This document shows positions 11,293 to 22,242 of a stretch of 64,000 bases of DNA, one piece after another. Origin of the DNA: Haemaphysalis longicornis (taxonomy: Eukaryota > Arthropoda > Arachnida > Ixodida > Ixodidae). The stretch is from positions 87,796,685 through 87,860,684 of the forward strand of contig CM023453.1 of assembly GCA_013339765.2 (NCBI GenBank), in the 5' to 3' direction. Within the stretch, counting starts at the first letter, position 1; every line of letters starts with the position of its first letter. Made by a program: the position numbers and the translations under genes. The notes under the pieces are model-generated. The model had not been told where the DNA came from, did not search any database, and saw only the letters and a program-made list of their open reading frames with translations.

Positions 11293-12071
11293 GTTATAAC
11301 GAACTAATATAAGTCCCCCCCCCCCCCAAAAAAAATGACGCCCACCACCCCTCGCGGGAACCCTGGTGTGATGCGACGCTGAGGGGGGGTTCAAGCGCAA
11401 GCGGAGAGCGACCGTCGACCGAAAGGCCGCCGGAGAGCGGCACACCGGTTATATGCGCAGCGCGCCCGAAGGAGAGGAGACCGCGGAGAGAGAGTACTGC
11501 ACATGCGCAGCACCGCCCACCGGCGGAGTGAGAGCGCGCTGGGCCGCACACCCGCAGATGTTGAGAGAGAGTGTTCGCTCTCACCTGGGCACGCGCCGGC
11601 GCCAGTGCGTCTGCCGCGGCTATGACGCAACACAATCCACTTTAATCCAAATCCAAGCCAATCCAATCGAATCCAATCCAATGCCCCTCGCGAGAGAGTG
11701 TTCGCTATCGGAGAGGAGAGGGGGTGAGCGGAGGAGAGTGCGGACGCCGACGACGACGACGGACGGACGCACGCAGGAAGGACAGGGCCGCCGACAAGAG
11801 ATGCTCTCAGCGTCGCATCTAAAACACCATGGTGCGTGAAGCATTCTCTGGAGTCACTCGTTCGTCGCGGCTGTTTTAAAATTTCCGCGTCGACCTCACG
11901 GGCAACCGGCAACGCTATTGTCGCTTATGTCACTGAACAAACCGACGCAAGTGATGACGAAGGCGCCGACTACTCGACACGACGACTACTCGACACAGCT
12001 TCCGTGAAGAGAGTGCTCATTGCACGCTAAGTTCGCGCGAGAGTTGATAATGTGAGATGGCGCCAGATAAG
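11293..12071 (+). promoter_or_regulatory. GC/CpG-rich promoter-like stretch with a short candidate first exon
   Basis: From about 11340 to 12060 the sequence is clearly richer in G+C and CpG than its surroundings. It has a TTATATG at about 11448, and ends with ATGGCGCCAGATAAG (12057-12071) directly followed by GTGAGT, an AUG exon with a consensus donor. This would fit a promoter and first coding exon (MAPDK) of a gene whose later exons are not visible, or the edge of a retroelement. No protein support. Confidence 0.25.
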
Positions 12072-12074
12072 GTG

Positions 12075-13380
12075 AGTTAACAGCTCCTGCCATGGCTGTA
12101 CTGTGCGAGCCGGGACGCCGCGCTTGACATTCCAGAGGCTTCACTCGCAGCCGGCTGGATGGGGTCTGGGAAGCTACGCAGGCTAGTGGCTAGTATAGGC
12201 TGGTCAACCGGATGTTCGAGCATTTTAAAGCATTTCTAATTCTGCCGGGGAAAAATCATAAAAGTCCAAGCGAGCCTCCTGAGCTACAGAAACGTTGTCG
12301 CGGTCTGCCATGGCTTGGAGACGTACAAGCTACCGTTGCCAGCGTGAGAGCGCCTCGCTCCTACTTTGTCACGCAGTAACTAAGTCACGAAAAAAATTTA
12401 AAGAAACGGGAAGGAGACGTTCCAGCTTTATTTATTGCTCAGCAAATAATGCATCGCTTCTCTACCAACAAAGTGAGTGCTACGAAACGTATATAATCTT
12501 TAAGCCAATGCGAAATTTCATTAAGCCCCCTTTAAGCAAAACTCCACCCCTACGTTGACCTCTCGGCGTTTCTGATGGCGCGCCAAAGAACTGACAGCGC
12601 CTTGTTGCTACGTCGTTGTTCGAACCCCTTTGACAGTGTTTTAACTGAGAAAGGTTTCAGAGAACCAAGTTCCCGGAAGAAAGGCTTTTATGGCTGTGGT
12701 TGAACCAGTGTGATACGACGTTGAATTTTCTTCTGTCCACGTCTCCACCCACGAAGGTCTCGAGCGCCAGGCAATGAGGAAACGAACACTCAGAAGCGGC
12801 TTGCCCACGACGCAGCGCAGGAGAGTATCGCACGTTTCTCTCAACCGAAGTCCTCGTTGTCTTCGCCGCCTACGCCCGGGCTCTCCTACAACTCCGACTT
12901 TAGGAGGCAAGACAATCAAAATATCCGATGGCCTCCCTGATACGTCATCGCTTCGTCGTGGACGCACAATGAGGAGCGGCTGAAGGCTGGTCTCCCCAAA
13001 CAATTCAGAAATGGGCCCGCCGACCTCAAGGACAGAATTAAACGTTGTCCTTATCGCAATCTGGACGTCAAGTCCCATTTACACCATCTCATTTGGTGGT
13101 GTGTATATTTTTAGAAGCATGATCATAGCTCCTATCAAGTCACACCATGCCACCTTCCTTTAAGTATCAGACAAAGTGGTCTGCGTTCTCTCGAGCTCGC
13201 TGTTTTTCTTATTAAAGGTGCCCGTGGCCTAGCACGTCCTTCACGCTGAGAAACTGGAAGTGCAACTAAGGATTGGAAGTACTCGTACATTACTCCCCCT
13301 TCCCTCACCACTCCAAACACACCCCATTGGCTACGGCGCTTTTTCTTCTTCACCTTGGTGAACTATTTCGTATCCACCGG
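12075..13380 (+). repeat. Left flank of repeat unit A, including a decayed LINE C-terminus
   Basis: This stretch recurs at 27448-28735 (unit B) and partly at 44640-45180 (unit C), so it belongs to the segmental duplication. Around 12690-13080 the three copies read, with stops, like the end of a LINE ORF2: an RNase H tail resembling HEGLE..GNEN, then CPYRNLDVKSHLHHLIWWC, reminiscent of the C-terminal Cys/His motif. The first ~600 bp (to 12680) show nothing recognisable. Short ORFs on both strands here are by-products. Confidence 0.6.
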
Positions 13381-13397
13381 GGATTGGCCAGAGCTGT

Positions 13398-13400
<3 letters not shown>

Positions 13401-13465
<65 letters not shown>
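13401..13465. repeat. (GATT)n microsatellite, SINE tail
   Basis: About 16 uninterrupted tetranucleotide units forming the minus-strand tail of the SINE. The homologous tail is about 25 units in unit C (45181-45282) and nearly collapsed in unit B. Confidence 0.95.
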
Positions 13466-13607
13466 CGGGGTTTATCGTACCGGCGCTACACAGGCGATGA
13501 AGCGCGCCGTTGTAGAGGGCTCCGGACAAGGGATCTTCAACGTGGGCCGAAATCTCGAACACCCGGGCGTTTTCGCCTATCGCCTCACCAGAAAAGCGAT
13601 CGCCGCG

Positions 13608-15004
13608 TGTCACAAACTGCAGGCCAGGCCCTCCATTTTCTATATTCGGGCGGCCGACACGACGGCCTCCCGGACGGAGTCGGCCATTTTGCGCCTGGCT
13701 GAGGAATTGGGGGTCCCCCCTTCGGCTTTGTGCTCACGTTCTTTGTTTCGCCCTGCCAGCTCCGAGGACAATGCGAGCTGCCGCATTCCAGCGCGCAGGT
13801 GCGGAGGGTGACGTCACGATCGCTAGCTCGGATGCGCGCGTACGATCGTGGCGAGTTGCCGAGGGCCCCGAGAGGGGGAACAGAGGAACAATGGGGAAGA
13901 CTTAGGAGTGGGTCTACGGGACGGCCGGCGGAGGTTATTTAAGCGGACGCAAGCGGTCGCTTGGGGCAGTCGGCTGGAGATTCGTGAACGTGCTACGCGG
14001 GAAAGGGTCCGGGGGTGACGCGCTTTAGCGGAAGTACATCGGTAGGCTCGCCACGGATCGGTCCACGCCTCGGCTCAGCGCTCGAGTTCGCCCGTCGCCG
14101 CGAGTCCCATGGCCGACCAGCTTCTGCACCCCGGAGCCCCGAAACATGTAAGCGGCTGCCCGGCGAGGTCGGCTCCACCTCGTCGTGACTTTCCGTCGGT
14201 GAACCAGCGTGTTCTCCTTGCCTCTTAGAGACTTTCTTTTACAAGGCCCCTCCCGCCGTATTTTGTTTGTTGCCTCGGATTAAGATACCCGCGTCCTTCC
14301 GGGTTTTTTTTTTCTAGCGCCACTTGTAGCTAACGAGCTGAGAGTTGGTTTTTTGGTGTCTTGTTTGTAGTAGTGTTGTTGGTGAGGGTAATGATTTTGA
14401 GGACATTTCGAGTGTCGTGTACAGCTTGCAGAGCTGTTAGATGTTTCTTATAGTGAGTGCTGTTGTCGGGGGTTAACGATGTTTGTCCCATAGAGTGTTA
14501 TGCGGGTTGCGAACTTGTTAGTATTTTTTTGTAGTTGCGTTACTGAGGTGTAACAAGTGTTCCCTCTAGAGTGTTTCGCGCGTCACGTACAGCGGTCTGA
14601 GTTATGTTTTCGAGGTCGAAGGTTAAGGCGTAGGCCACGGTGGATCGAGTGCCGCCGTAGTGGCCACCTTGTGTATTTGGTTGTCCTTTGTTGTGTTACT
14701 ATCTAGTTAGCGCGCACGTGCGCTTAGTGTACGGTCGATTAGTGCCTGCGCGCAAAAGGCCGATGGCAGTGTGAAGGCTTCTTTTTCTTGTGTCGGGCGT
14801 TGCCCTGTAATCTTTTGTTCGTGTAGTAAACTATATAGTAAAAACGCAGTCGAGCATCTCCGTTGTGATTTCATTCACTCCAGCAATCTCGGCACACGTG
14901 AAAACTCACGGGCCGGCCACCCTGCTAAAATATAAATAACTGTCTCGCGCCCTTCTTTTGTATTTGCAAGCGGACGCAATTATCCGGGGGAGGAGTTTGT
15001 GACA
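13608..15004 (+). mobile_element. Solo LTR (1,397 bp) inserted in the SINE
   Basis: Begins TGTCACAAACT and ends AGTTTGTGACA, an 11-bp terminal inverted repeat with the TG...CA termini of LTRs. It is flanked by a 5-bp duplication CCGCG (13603-13607, 15005-15009). Removing it and one CCGCG rebuilds the SINE as seen in unit C (45181-45492). A TATTTAAG at about 13936 could be the U3 TATA box. No internal coding region remains, so it is a recombinant solo LTR, probably of a Ty3/gypsy-type element; orientation is inferred from the TATA-like box only. Confidence 0.85.
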
Positions 15005-15091
15005 CCGCGGCCAGGTACCGAACCTCGCGTCCTACGGCTCAGCAGCACAATGCCAAAGTCACTGAGCCACCGCAGCGCATGGCCAGAGCTG

Positions 15092-15604
15092 CAAGCGGCT
15101 GCTATGTAGTAAAGTATGGAAATTGTAAAAAAACAAAACTAACCAGGTTGCCTCCGTTGGGGCGGGGGTGATGGGACAAAATCACTGTTTCTGTCCACTA
15201 AATAACTTCTTTCTTCAACGTGACTGGAAAACTTTGGGGGAGGCCTTCGCCCTGCACAGGAAGCAAAGAGGCTGATTGTGATGATGATATCGCCTAAAGG
15301 AACACAGTAGCCGTTATCCCTTTCTTGTCCTCCATTTTGGGCTACGTGGCAAACTCATGAACGCCATCATCATAATCAATGTCATTGGGCAGTGGTTGGT
15401 GAAACTCGGCCCGAAAAAGAGGAGAAAGAGCCCCTTCGGACGGCCGCCATTTTTCGCCGACTCCAGCAACCGCACACCGAACAGCCTTGCCCCTCCGGAA
15501 GATTCCTGCTGTGCTTGCTGTGCTGAACCCAGGGCGCCGTCATCATTTAACGTTCGTCTCTCTACATCTTTTTCCACGAGCAAGGCGCTGCAAAGAGTTC
15601 AATC
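15092..15604 (+). promoter_or_regulatory. Conserved 5' flank/UTR of SLC6 copy 1
   Basis: About 450 bp conserved at nearly base level upstream of all SLC6 copies (39440-39961, 49190-49500, 61226-61641). It includes GCCGCCATTTT at 15443-15453, the minus-strand form of the AAGATGGCGGC-like YY1 site that often lies near transcription starts. Conservation in every copy, even decayed copy 4, is partly due to recent duplication. The promoter role is inferred. Confidence 0.45.
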
Positions 15605-17711
15605 ATGCCGCCAGAGAGGGAGCGATGGAGCAGCACATCGGACTGTCTCGTCTGCTGCCTGAACCTGTGTATCGCACTCAGCAATGTATCCACGCTACCC
15701 TACCTCGTTTACCACAACGGAGGTCTCGTATTCGTAGTGGTATACGGAATCCTGCTTTGCGCCATGGGCTTACCCATGCTCTACCTGGAGGTCTTCTTAG
15801 GACAGTTCTCCGGAAGTTCCATGCCAGGGGCATTCGGGGGATTCCCTATGGCCAAAGGCGTGGGATGGACAATGGTATACGCTGATCTGTGCCTTACGCT
15901 CTACAATGCGCCGCTGCTTGCTGAATGCTTCGTCTATTTAGCGTCTTCGCTCCAGAACGAGTTGCCTTGGAACACCTGCCTAGAGAGCGACGTCGAACAG
16001 CATGGCTGCTACCAGATCCAGTATGGTTCTTATCCATGCAACAAAGTTAATGCTACGCTGGCCAACCGCTACTCGTCACAAAACTACAGCGGCAAGGACG
16101 GGGTCGTTGTCGGGGGTGGAGAGAATCCAGTCGTCGTTGTCCCGTTAGAGGAGTACACTGACCTGCGTGACAGCTGCATCAACGGCACTTATTCGGCGGC
16201 TCAACTGTTCTACCACCAGAGCCTGATGCACTTCGGCGTCACTCAAGACACCGCTTACCATCCGGGAGGAACAGTAAGTGCCATGGTAGTCGTGTGCACG
16301 CTTGGCTTCCTCTTCATCTTCTTGGGAACCTATTCCGTGAAAAAGGCGTCGACCGTCGTGCTCTTCATACAGTTCTCTCTGCTCGCCTTTCTCTGCGTGC
16401 TCGGCTCAGTGCTCACTGGAGCGAGATCTGGAATAGCCGCTTTTCTCACGCCAGACCTATCCAAGGCTTTCCTCCTAGAGACGTGGTACTCAGCTGCTCA
16501 CCACATGTTTTTCAGCCTTGACCTGTCCGTGGGTGTGCTTACCTTCTTCGCGAGCCGCAACGACTTCCACTGGCCAATTTTCGGTACTGCTGCTAAAGGT
16601 AGCCATCTGCGATCTTCTGTTTGGACTATTTGCCGGCTCCGTCGCGTTCAGCTTGTATGGCCACTTGGAGGATTCTTTCGCGGTGCCCATTGCTGACCTG
16701 GCCACCCAAGATGTCGACTACTTGTTCGTAACCTTTCCCGAGACCATCCAGCCGCTCACCAGGCCACACATCTGGGCGGTTGCCTTCTACGTCATGGTGA
16801 CGGTTGCCGTATGCGGCTCTCAGTTCTGTTATCTGGCGGCCATTCTGGACAGCGTGAGAGACCTCTATCCCGTGGTTGGCGACAGGCCCGTGCTATCTTC
16901 TTTCGTCGCCTGCTTGGGGGCATTTGTGATCGGCCTGCCCCTCGCTATCCTCGACGAAGCCGAAGGAATTCTTGAGTTCGTGAACAGGGTCATCAAGGGA
17001 AATTTCGTATTTCTAGTAGGGATAGCGGAAGTGCTGTTTATTGCTTACGGCTATGGTGCCGGTCGCCTCGCCAACGACTTCGTCTTCATGTTCGACGCAC
17101 GACCGCCAGTTTTTCTCCTGTTCTGCTGGCGCTTCGTCTGCCCTGCCATCATCGCTCTCACGGGCATCGGCGTACTGACAGGCGGCGCTCACAGTCAATC
17201 TTCCCCTTCCACCAGTCCTCAGTGGGCGAGCCCCGCTGAAATCGCCGCCTTCGCTGCCATTATCATCCTTTTTGGAGCGTTCGCCCTCGACACTCTGGCC
17301 AAGAACAATTACGATCTGTACGCCGCCTTGCAACCCCAGCAAGGTTACGGACCAAAAGACCCCCTCGTCTACTGCCGCTACCAGACCTTTTTGTCCGAAA
17401 GAAACGCAGGGCCAGCGGACGAGACAACAAAACCGCCGGCAATAGATGCCACTGGCGGTGTGTCTGAACTTCCTGCTCCTCGTGCACTATCCGCCGGGCC
17501 TAATAAGATGCAAGATAACAGCGCTGGTACACCGATTACGAGGTCGGACAGTGTTGTCGTAGAGCCTGCAACGGTGGTCACTGCACCTGATGGGCTCTCC
17601 ACACTCGGGGCAACCAGCCGTACCATAGCGGATACCACTGGTGCCACTTTGCTGAAGGCGACGAACATAGGCGCGGAGCCGTGCTCAACTACCACGCTCG
17701 AGCAACGCTGA
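15605..17711 (+). CDS. SLC6-type sodium:neurotransmitter symporter, copy 1, one frameshift
   Basis: Divergent member of the SLC6 family of Na+/Cl- coupled symporters in the plasma membrane; substrate unknown. The N-terminal tail is only about 13 residues, then TM1 with LSNVSTLPYLVYHNGG, the diverged counterpart of the GNVWRFPYLCYKNGG signature. The large extracellular loop 2 (about residues 105-210) holds the paired cysteines of LPWNTC...HGC and NxS/T glycosylation sites (NAT, NGT). TM6 reads FFSLDLSVGV..FFASRNDFHW. The TM11 signature is PPVFLLFCWRFVCPAI. Start chosen at 15605 because MPPERERW is shared by copies 3 and 4. One extra nucleotide near 16592 (CTGCTGCTAAAGG against GCGCTAAAGG in copy 3) breaks the frame. 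Without it the protein would be about 701 residues. Either a young pseudogene or an assembly indel. No introns. Confidence 0.85.
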
Positions 17712-18374
17712 CACCCGCTCTACGTCCCGTTCATCTGCCGCATCTAGTCCAAAAACACGGCGCGAACGATGTTTAGGCTTATTTTGGACTTCTGCGCTCA
17801 TTTTCTCTGCGTTTACTTAGAACCTTTTATCACGTATTTTAGCGAGAAGTACTGTTCTCCGAAGGTGTGAACTGGTTTTCGGAGAGGCATGCAACTAAAG
17901 TGGCCACCGATAGCTTAAGCCACCAGCGCGAATGATGGCGAACAATCCCGTGAATGAGCATAGACAATTTAGTTTTTCTTTTCATTCTTGAGCAGAGAGA
18001 AATGCCTGTATCATATTAACTTTGACGCAAGCCCTCCTTGAGTGAGGGCACACACTGTAATCTGTAGCGCAGCGACTGTTGAAGTGCCTATAGGCCCGGC
18101 TCCCGCTGTAAATTTATCTTTCCCTGCCTTGATTTCCATTGCTTCACGAGAACAGAAGGACTGTATTTTGCGCAGTAGATAATTAAACTCCGATGCACAC
18201 TGAAGCGGGGTCAATCTATGCTTGTCCTTCACTTGTCCTTCCTTCATTCCCCCGTTAGTAGTGATAAGCGGTATGACCACCTCTGACCTCACCTTCGCGT
18301 TGAGGTCATCGCGTTAAGGCCATCCCAGGGCGGTTAGCTGTCATGCAGCGGCTATGAGGACCAATCTTGACGCA
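17712..18374 (+). other. 3' flank of SLC6 copy 1
   Basis: Non-coding; conserved with unit B (42143-42703). A rearranged version follows copy 3. No AATAAA was noted close to the stop. The unit A version ends where the solo LTR interrupts it. Confidence 0.6.
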
Positions 18375-19500
18375 TGTTAAGTTCGGGCTCCTCATGTATT
18401 TAATGAAAGCCGCCGGTGGCTCACGTATCGGCGTCGCCTCCGCTGGTAGCTGCTATCATGTGTCCCTTTCATGTAGCCGCACGGACGCCAAGTTCGGTGA
18501 CGCGGAGAGCGTGTTTTGTGCCCGTCCTTTTGTGTGTCAAAAGACGGGGGTGATTAGCCTGAGTATCTCTGTCGCGTCGGAGGTGGCTGGGTCATTCGGC
18601 ATGACAAGCTGACGGGAAGCTGAATGATGGTGTGTCTCATAGTGTCGGAAAGGCGCGCAGTGTAAGTTTTTGTGAATTTGCGAAGCCGGCGCCGGCCGCT
18701 CTTCGTCGACGGGTCGTTCGCCTCGACGATGGTCACCTGGGCTGGCAGCGTCTCCTCCCGTGGTCTCTTCAGGCGGGCGGCGGCGCCCCTTTCGTCTGGG
18801 AGGGGATTAGCAACGACTCCCTCTTTGTCCCGGCGCGCGCGCAGAGAGGGCGCCAAGGCGACGACGCGGGAAGAGGTTAGCCGCGCGAAGACCGCTCCAA
18901 GCCGTCGGCTTGGCTTTGGTACAGTGTGCAGATGCCGCCCGCTGAGCGTAATGGTGGGCCCACTTTAGGACGCAGACGTCCTGTATTTGCTTGTCGGGTG
19001 TAATAGCGTGCGTGGGAAACGCACTGTGAGTGTATAAGAGAGAGCGTTGGTTCACGTGACCGCAGGTGGGGACACATGTGTGATTGGCTGGTTCCTGTGG
19101 CCAATCAATGGTTTCTATTAATTGTTTAAAGGGTTTTTTCTCTCTTTCTTGAACGCCCCCGTCTTGGAGGCGGGGTTTTTGGTATCAAAACCGGAGTGTT
19201 GGGTTTTGTCGAGGGTCGGTCGAGAGGGGATCTAGTTCAGTATAGATCTCGGCCGAACAGGCTGCTGCTGTCAGAGTGACAATGTAACCGTCACTCTGAC
19301 CTGATGTAAAGTTAGAGTAATGTAAATAGTGTAAAAAAACATTCACCCGCATTTCCCCGAAGGGGAGCATGGGGAAGTGCGAATGCACGGATGATGCTAT
19401 GAGGGTTAACACCCCGCGTGATCAAGTGAGGATTCACACACCCCGTTAGTCCCTCTCTGGAAATCTTGGTGAATTAAAGTGTATGTTCGAGAGGGAATGA

Positions 19501-19566
19501 AATCACACACACACGCACACGCACGCACGCACGCACTGACGACGACCGACCGACCGACCGACCGAC
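19501..19566. repeat. Simple repeats (CA)n/(ACGC)n and (CGAC)n
   Basis: Short low-complexity tracts, ACAC/ACGC followed by about eight CGAC units, inside the solo LTR just before the minisatellite. Confidence 0.9.
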
Positions 19567-19602
19567 CGACCGACTGACTGTGCATTAGCCCTTCTCACGC
19601 CC

Positions 19603-19970
19603 GATTCCTGGCCAATCTCCCACGTGGGTATGTGCCATGTCAGCGGCCAGGCAGCGCGCGCCCATCTCCCCCCGTTGCCAAGGAAGACGAGGAGATTCCT
19701 GGCCAAGTCTCCCACGTGGGTACGTGCCATGTCAGCGGCCAGGCAGCGCGCGCCCATCTCCCCCCGTTGCCAAGGAAGACGAGGAGATTCCTGGCCAATC
19801 CCCCACGTGGGTAAGTGCCATGTCAGCGGCCAGGCAGCGCGCGCCCATCTCCCCCCGTTGCCAAGGAAGACGAGGGAGATTCCTGGCCAATCCCCCACGT
19901 GGGTATGTGCCATGTCAGCGGCCAGGCAGCGCGCGCCCATCTCCCCCCGTTGCCAAGGAAGACGAGGAGC
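19603..19970 (+). repeat. 91-92-bp minisatellite, four copies, in the LTR U3
   Basis: Units start at 19603, 19694, 19786 and 19878 and are almost identical. Each contains the palindromic E-box CCCACGTGGG (19619-19628, 19711-19720, 19802-19811, 19894-19903). One unit occurs at 53040-53160 in a related element. Long ORFs across it on both strands are periodic artefacts. Tandem repeats in U3 often act as enhancers, but that role is inferred. Confidence 0.9.
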
Positions 19971-20319
19971 GCGCCGCACCCGCAGCTGTTGCTATGTGGA
20001 CGGACGGCGGGTCGCCGGATTCAGGGTCGCTTATAAAGTGCCATTTCGCACTTAATAAACCTAATATCCAGCAAGGAAGGCAGTCCTCATCCCTCACCCG
20101 CTCCAAGCATCGGTCGTCGGTCATCGGAGCGAGTCGAGAATCGTCCTCTCGGCTCGCCCATCAAAAAGAACATTACTATTTCGTCTCCATCAGTTCGCCA
20201 AGAAGATGGAGAGGCGAAATCTAACTACGTACACGTTGGATTTCGGCGGTTTCCGTAGCCAGTCGTTCATCGTGTAACAAAAAAAATCCTCTTCGCCGGG
20301 AACCCGTATGATTAACGAT

Positions 20320-20555
20320 GGTTGATTGGTTGCGGGGTTTAACACCCCGAAGCCCCACCCGGCCTATGAGTCGCGCCGTAGTGGAGGGCCCCGCACGAAT
20401 TTTGACCTCGTGGGGATCTCAACGTGCGCCGAAATCACGACCCATGAGCGTTTTCATCATTTCATTTCAGAAAAGCAACCACCGCGACAGGGTCGAAGCC
20501 GCGTCCTTGACCTCAGCAGCACAACGCCCGCCACTGAGCCACCACAGCGGGTTGT
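20320..20555 (-). mobile_element. Old Ruka-like SINE (unit A, 3' side)
   Basis: Minus-strand tRNA-derived SINE: tail side GATTGGTTGCGGGGTTTAAC, head side ending in the A-box complement CACTGAGCCACCACAGC near 20548. The same SINE is present in units B (42790-43027) and C (53272-53445), so it was there before the duplication. Confidence 0.75.
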
Positions 20556-20689
20556 GATTAATGACTTTTACAGGAAGCTTCTGCTGCATCGATACGCCTG
20601 GACGGAATCCCTCGCGGGGAAACAGGATAACTGTTATATTGCGTTTGGTACAGAGGAGAGTGGTTTACTTTGGCACAGGTAGAAGAATC

Positions 20690-21205
20690 CGGGCATCGTC
20701 GTTGTCCTCTTTCTTTTAGGTCAAGACTACTACTTACTCACGGCGCAGCCGCATGGCGCATACCCAAACCGCAGGTTTGCCCCATGGAACATCGCCCAAC
20801 ACCTCGTCACAAAATTTTTGGTATTATAGCCTTAGCGGGAGGCCATGCCGGGCTAAAATATTTGTGGGGCAAGATGAGACTAGAGTCTGCGTAGCCGATG
20901 CATGCAGACTGTGTTCATATCATGCCGAAGGCGTTGTCAGGGCGAAGTTGATAGAACCAGGAAGGACTTCACACAATATGCGCACACGCCCCACTACATT
21001 CGCAAAATTCCCCCATTTCTTCTTACGAGCTTTGGGAGAGAGCTCTGGCCAGCTCCGACCTCAATGATCGACCAGTGCCTGCTGGAGTTGATGGGTCTTG
21101 AAGCTGGGAAAGCTCAAGGGGTCTTGGGCTGAGGACTATTCCCTATTGCTTTTCGCAATAAACACGTTTACTCTCTCTCTCTCTCAATCTCTCTCGAGGA
21201 TCTGG
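20690..21205 (+). mobile_element. Decayed LINE 3' end shared by units A and B
   Basis: Disrupted C-terminal LINE ORF2 sequence (ending in a LEAGKAQGVL block), then AATAAACACG and a CT-repeat tail at about 21170-21195. The homologous segment in unit B is 43785-44280, so the insertion is older than the duplication. Homology between A and B fades at about 21500 and 44580. Confidence 0.6.
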
Positions 21206-22242
21206 GTGTGTGGCTCTCGCGTTCCTGGCTGCGCGCGATTACTTAGACGCGTACAGCTGCATCCCCTTTTTTACCTTTCTCAACGCTGTTGCAAGCATAG
21301 CCCTGGTACCACTAAAAGCCTATTTAGTGACTCAAGTTACTCCGACATAATCCAATTCCGTGCAAGCGCCCAGCTATTCGATCCTCCCCTGCATACGGGA
21401 CAGGTTATTTGCTCTTGATCATACCACCACTACACGGGCTGTGATTAGCTAGTGATGCTTAGAGGCCTGCCCGGTTGGGTAATGACCAAAATTGCTGTCA
21501 GCGCGAGAACGCGTTAACGTGAGGGTAATCTACCCTTACCCCGACACTAAGTTGCGGTGTAGGGGCAGATTGGCGCAGCGCAGACAGTAGTGTCGGATAA
21601 GATGGAGAGAAAAAAAAAAATCTCGTTCCTCGCAGCAGTGCGTGCAAGCAACCGTTGCGCCCACAGCAACGACTTGCAGACACCTGTATCAGAGGTGGTG
21701 TCTACAGAAGCGCCACGCGCATTTAATCACAGTGATTTCAAATTACGCGCCACTTCCCAGCGTGCAGTAATTCATAGCAACCGTGCCAGCCATACCAACG
21801 CACGCTGCGAAGCCGTCACCTCTGGCGGTTAGAATGTGTATACAAACCTCTTTCGCGCAACAATGAATGGCTTGCTCGCTTTTCAATCAACAGGTATGTG
21901 GTTCGAAATAGACCCTAGGGAACCAATAATTGCTTACCCGCAGTTCTAAGTGTTGCACAAGCTGAGAAGTCCGCCTATATCAGCGTGCCTGCCCTAATTT
22001 GAAAAAGCAACCTCATTGACCGAAGTTGTGGTACGCCTATAAGTCCAAAAGTGGTCCCACTGGGAAAGCGGCCAAGTGGCACAGTCGACTACCACTCAAG
22101 TGCGCGAGGAGCTTTTCGCGGTCGTTAATAGGTAGCGGTAGTTGAAGCTCAGAGCGTCCCCACAGTGCCCGCTATCCTCAATGCTCAAACGCCTCTACGT
22201 CTCTCATATTTGGGGAGGAAGCTAATACAGTCTGGTATGGTC
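21206..22242. other. Unassigned stretch
   Basis: The first ~300 bp are still shared with unit B (44281-44580). A 22-bp piece near 21690 (core GGTGGTGTCTACAGAAG) appears inverted near 44610, which suggests a small rearrangement at the unit boundary. Nothing coding recognised. Confidence 0.5.

Larger units (their letters stand above)
13397..15079 (-). mobile_element. Ruka-type SINE (unit A), split by a solo LTR
   Basis: On the minus strand the tRNA-derived head ends near 15076 (GGTGGCTCAGTG A-box) and the tail is the GATT repeat at 13401-13465. The body is interrupted exactly at 13607/15005 by the solo LTR. The SINE is flanked by a direct repeat, TGGCCAGAGCTG, at 13385-13396 and 15080-15091. 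Units B and C carry the same SINE at the same place, so its insertion preceded the duplication. Confidence 0.85.
18375..20226 (+). mobile_element. Solo LTR (about 1.85 kb), BEL/Pao-like termini
   Basis: Unit B has an uninterrupted sequence where unit A has this insert. It begins TGTTAAGTTC, ends AAATCTAACT, and is flanked by ACGCA (18370-18374) and ACGTA (20227-20231), a 5-bp duplication with one mismatch; the empty site in unit B has ACGTA once. TGTTA...TAAC-type termini are common in BEL/Pao LTRs. A TATAAA (20032-20037) and AATAAA (20054-20059) near the 3' end mark a U3/R arrangement, leaving a U3 of about 1.65 kb that contains the 91-bp minisatellite. A partial relative lies at 52795-53240. 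Confidence 0.75.

Noticed and set aside
12641..13078. Arg-rich ORFs on both strands (also at 28081-28443)
   Set aside because: They lie in the decayed LINE end copied in all units. The better reading is a broken plus-strand RNase H/finger tail.
13350..13613. ORF with an INQS-repeat protein (also at 45069-45379)
   Set aside because: It is the translated (GATT)n tail of a SINE.
16274..16280. GTAAGT inside SLC6 coding sequence as a splice donor
   Set aside because: All copies read straight through it in frame and no matching acceptor is needed.
19603..19970. CRISPR-like repeat array
   Set aside because: The repeats are 91-92 bp, directly adjacent without unique spacers, and lie in a eukaryotic LTR.
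19503..20224. Long ORFs on both strands across the minisatellite
   Set aside because: They arise because a stop-free 91-92-bp unit repeats; translations are repetitive and have no family resemblance.
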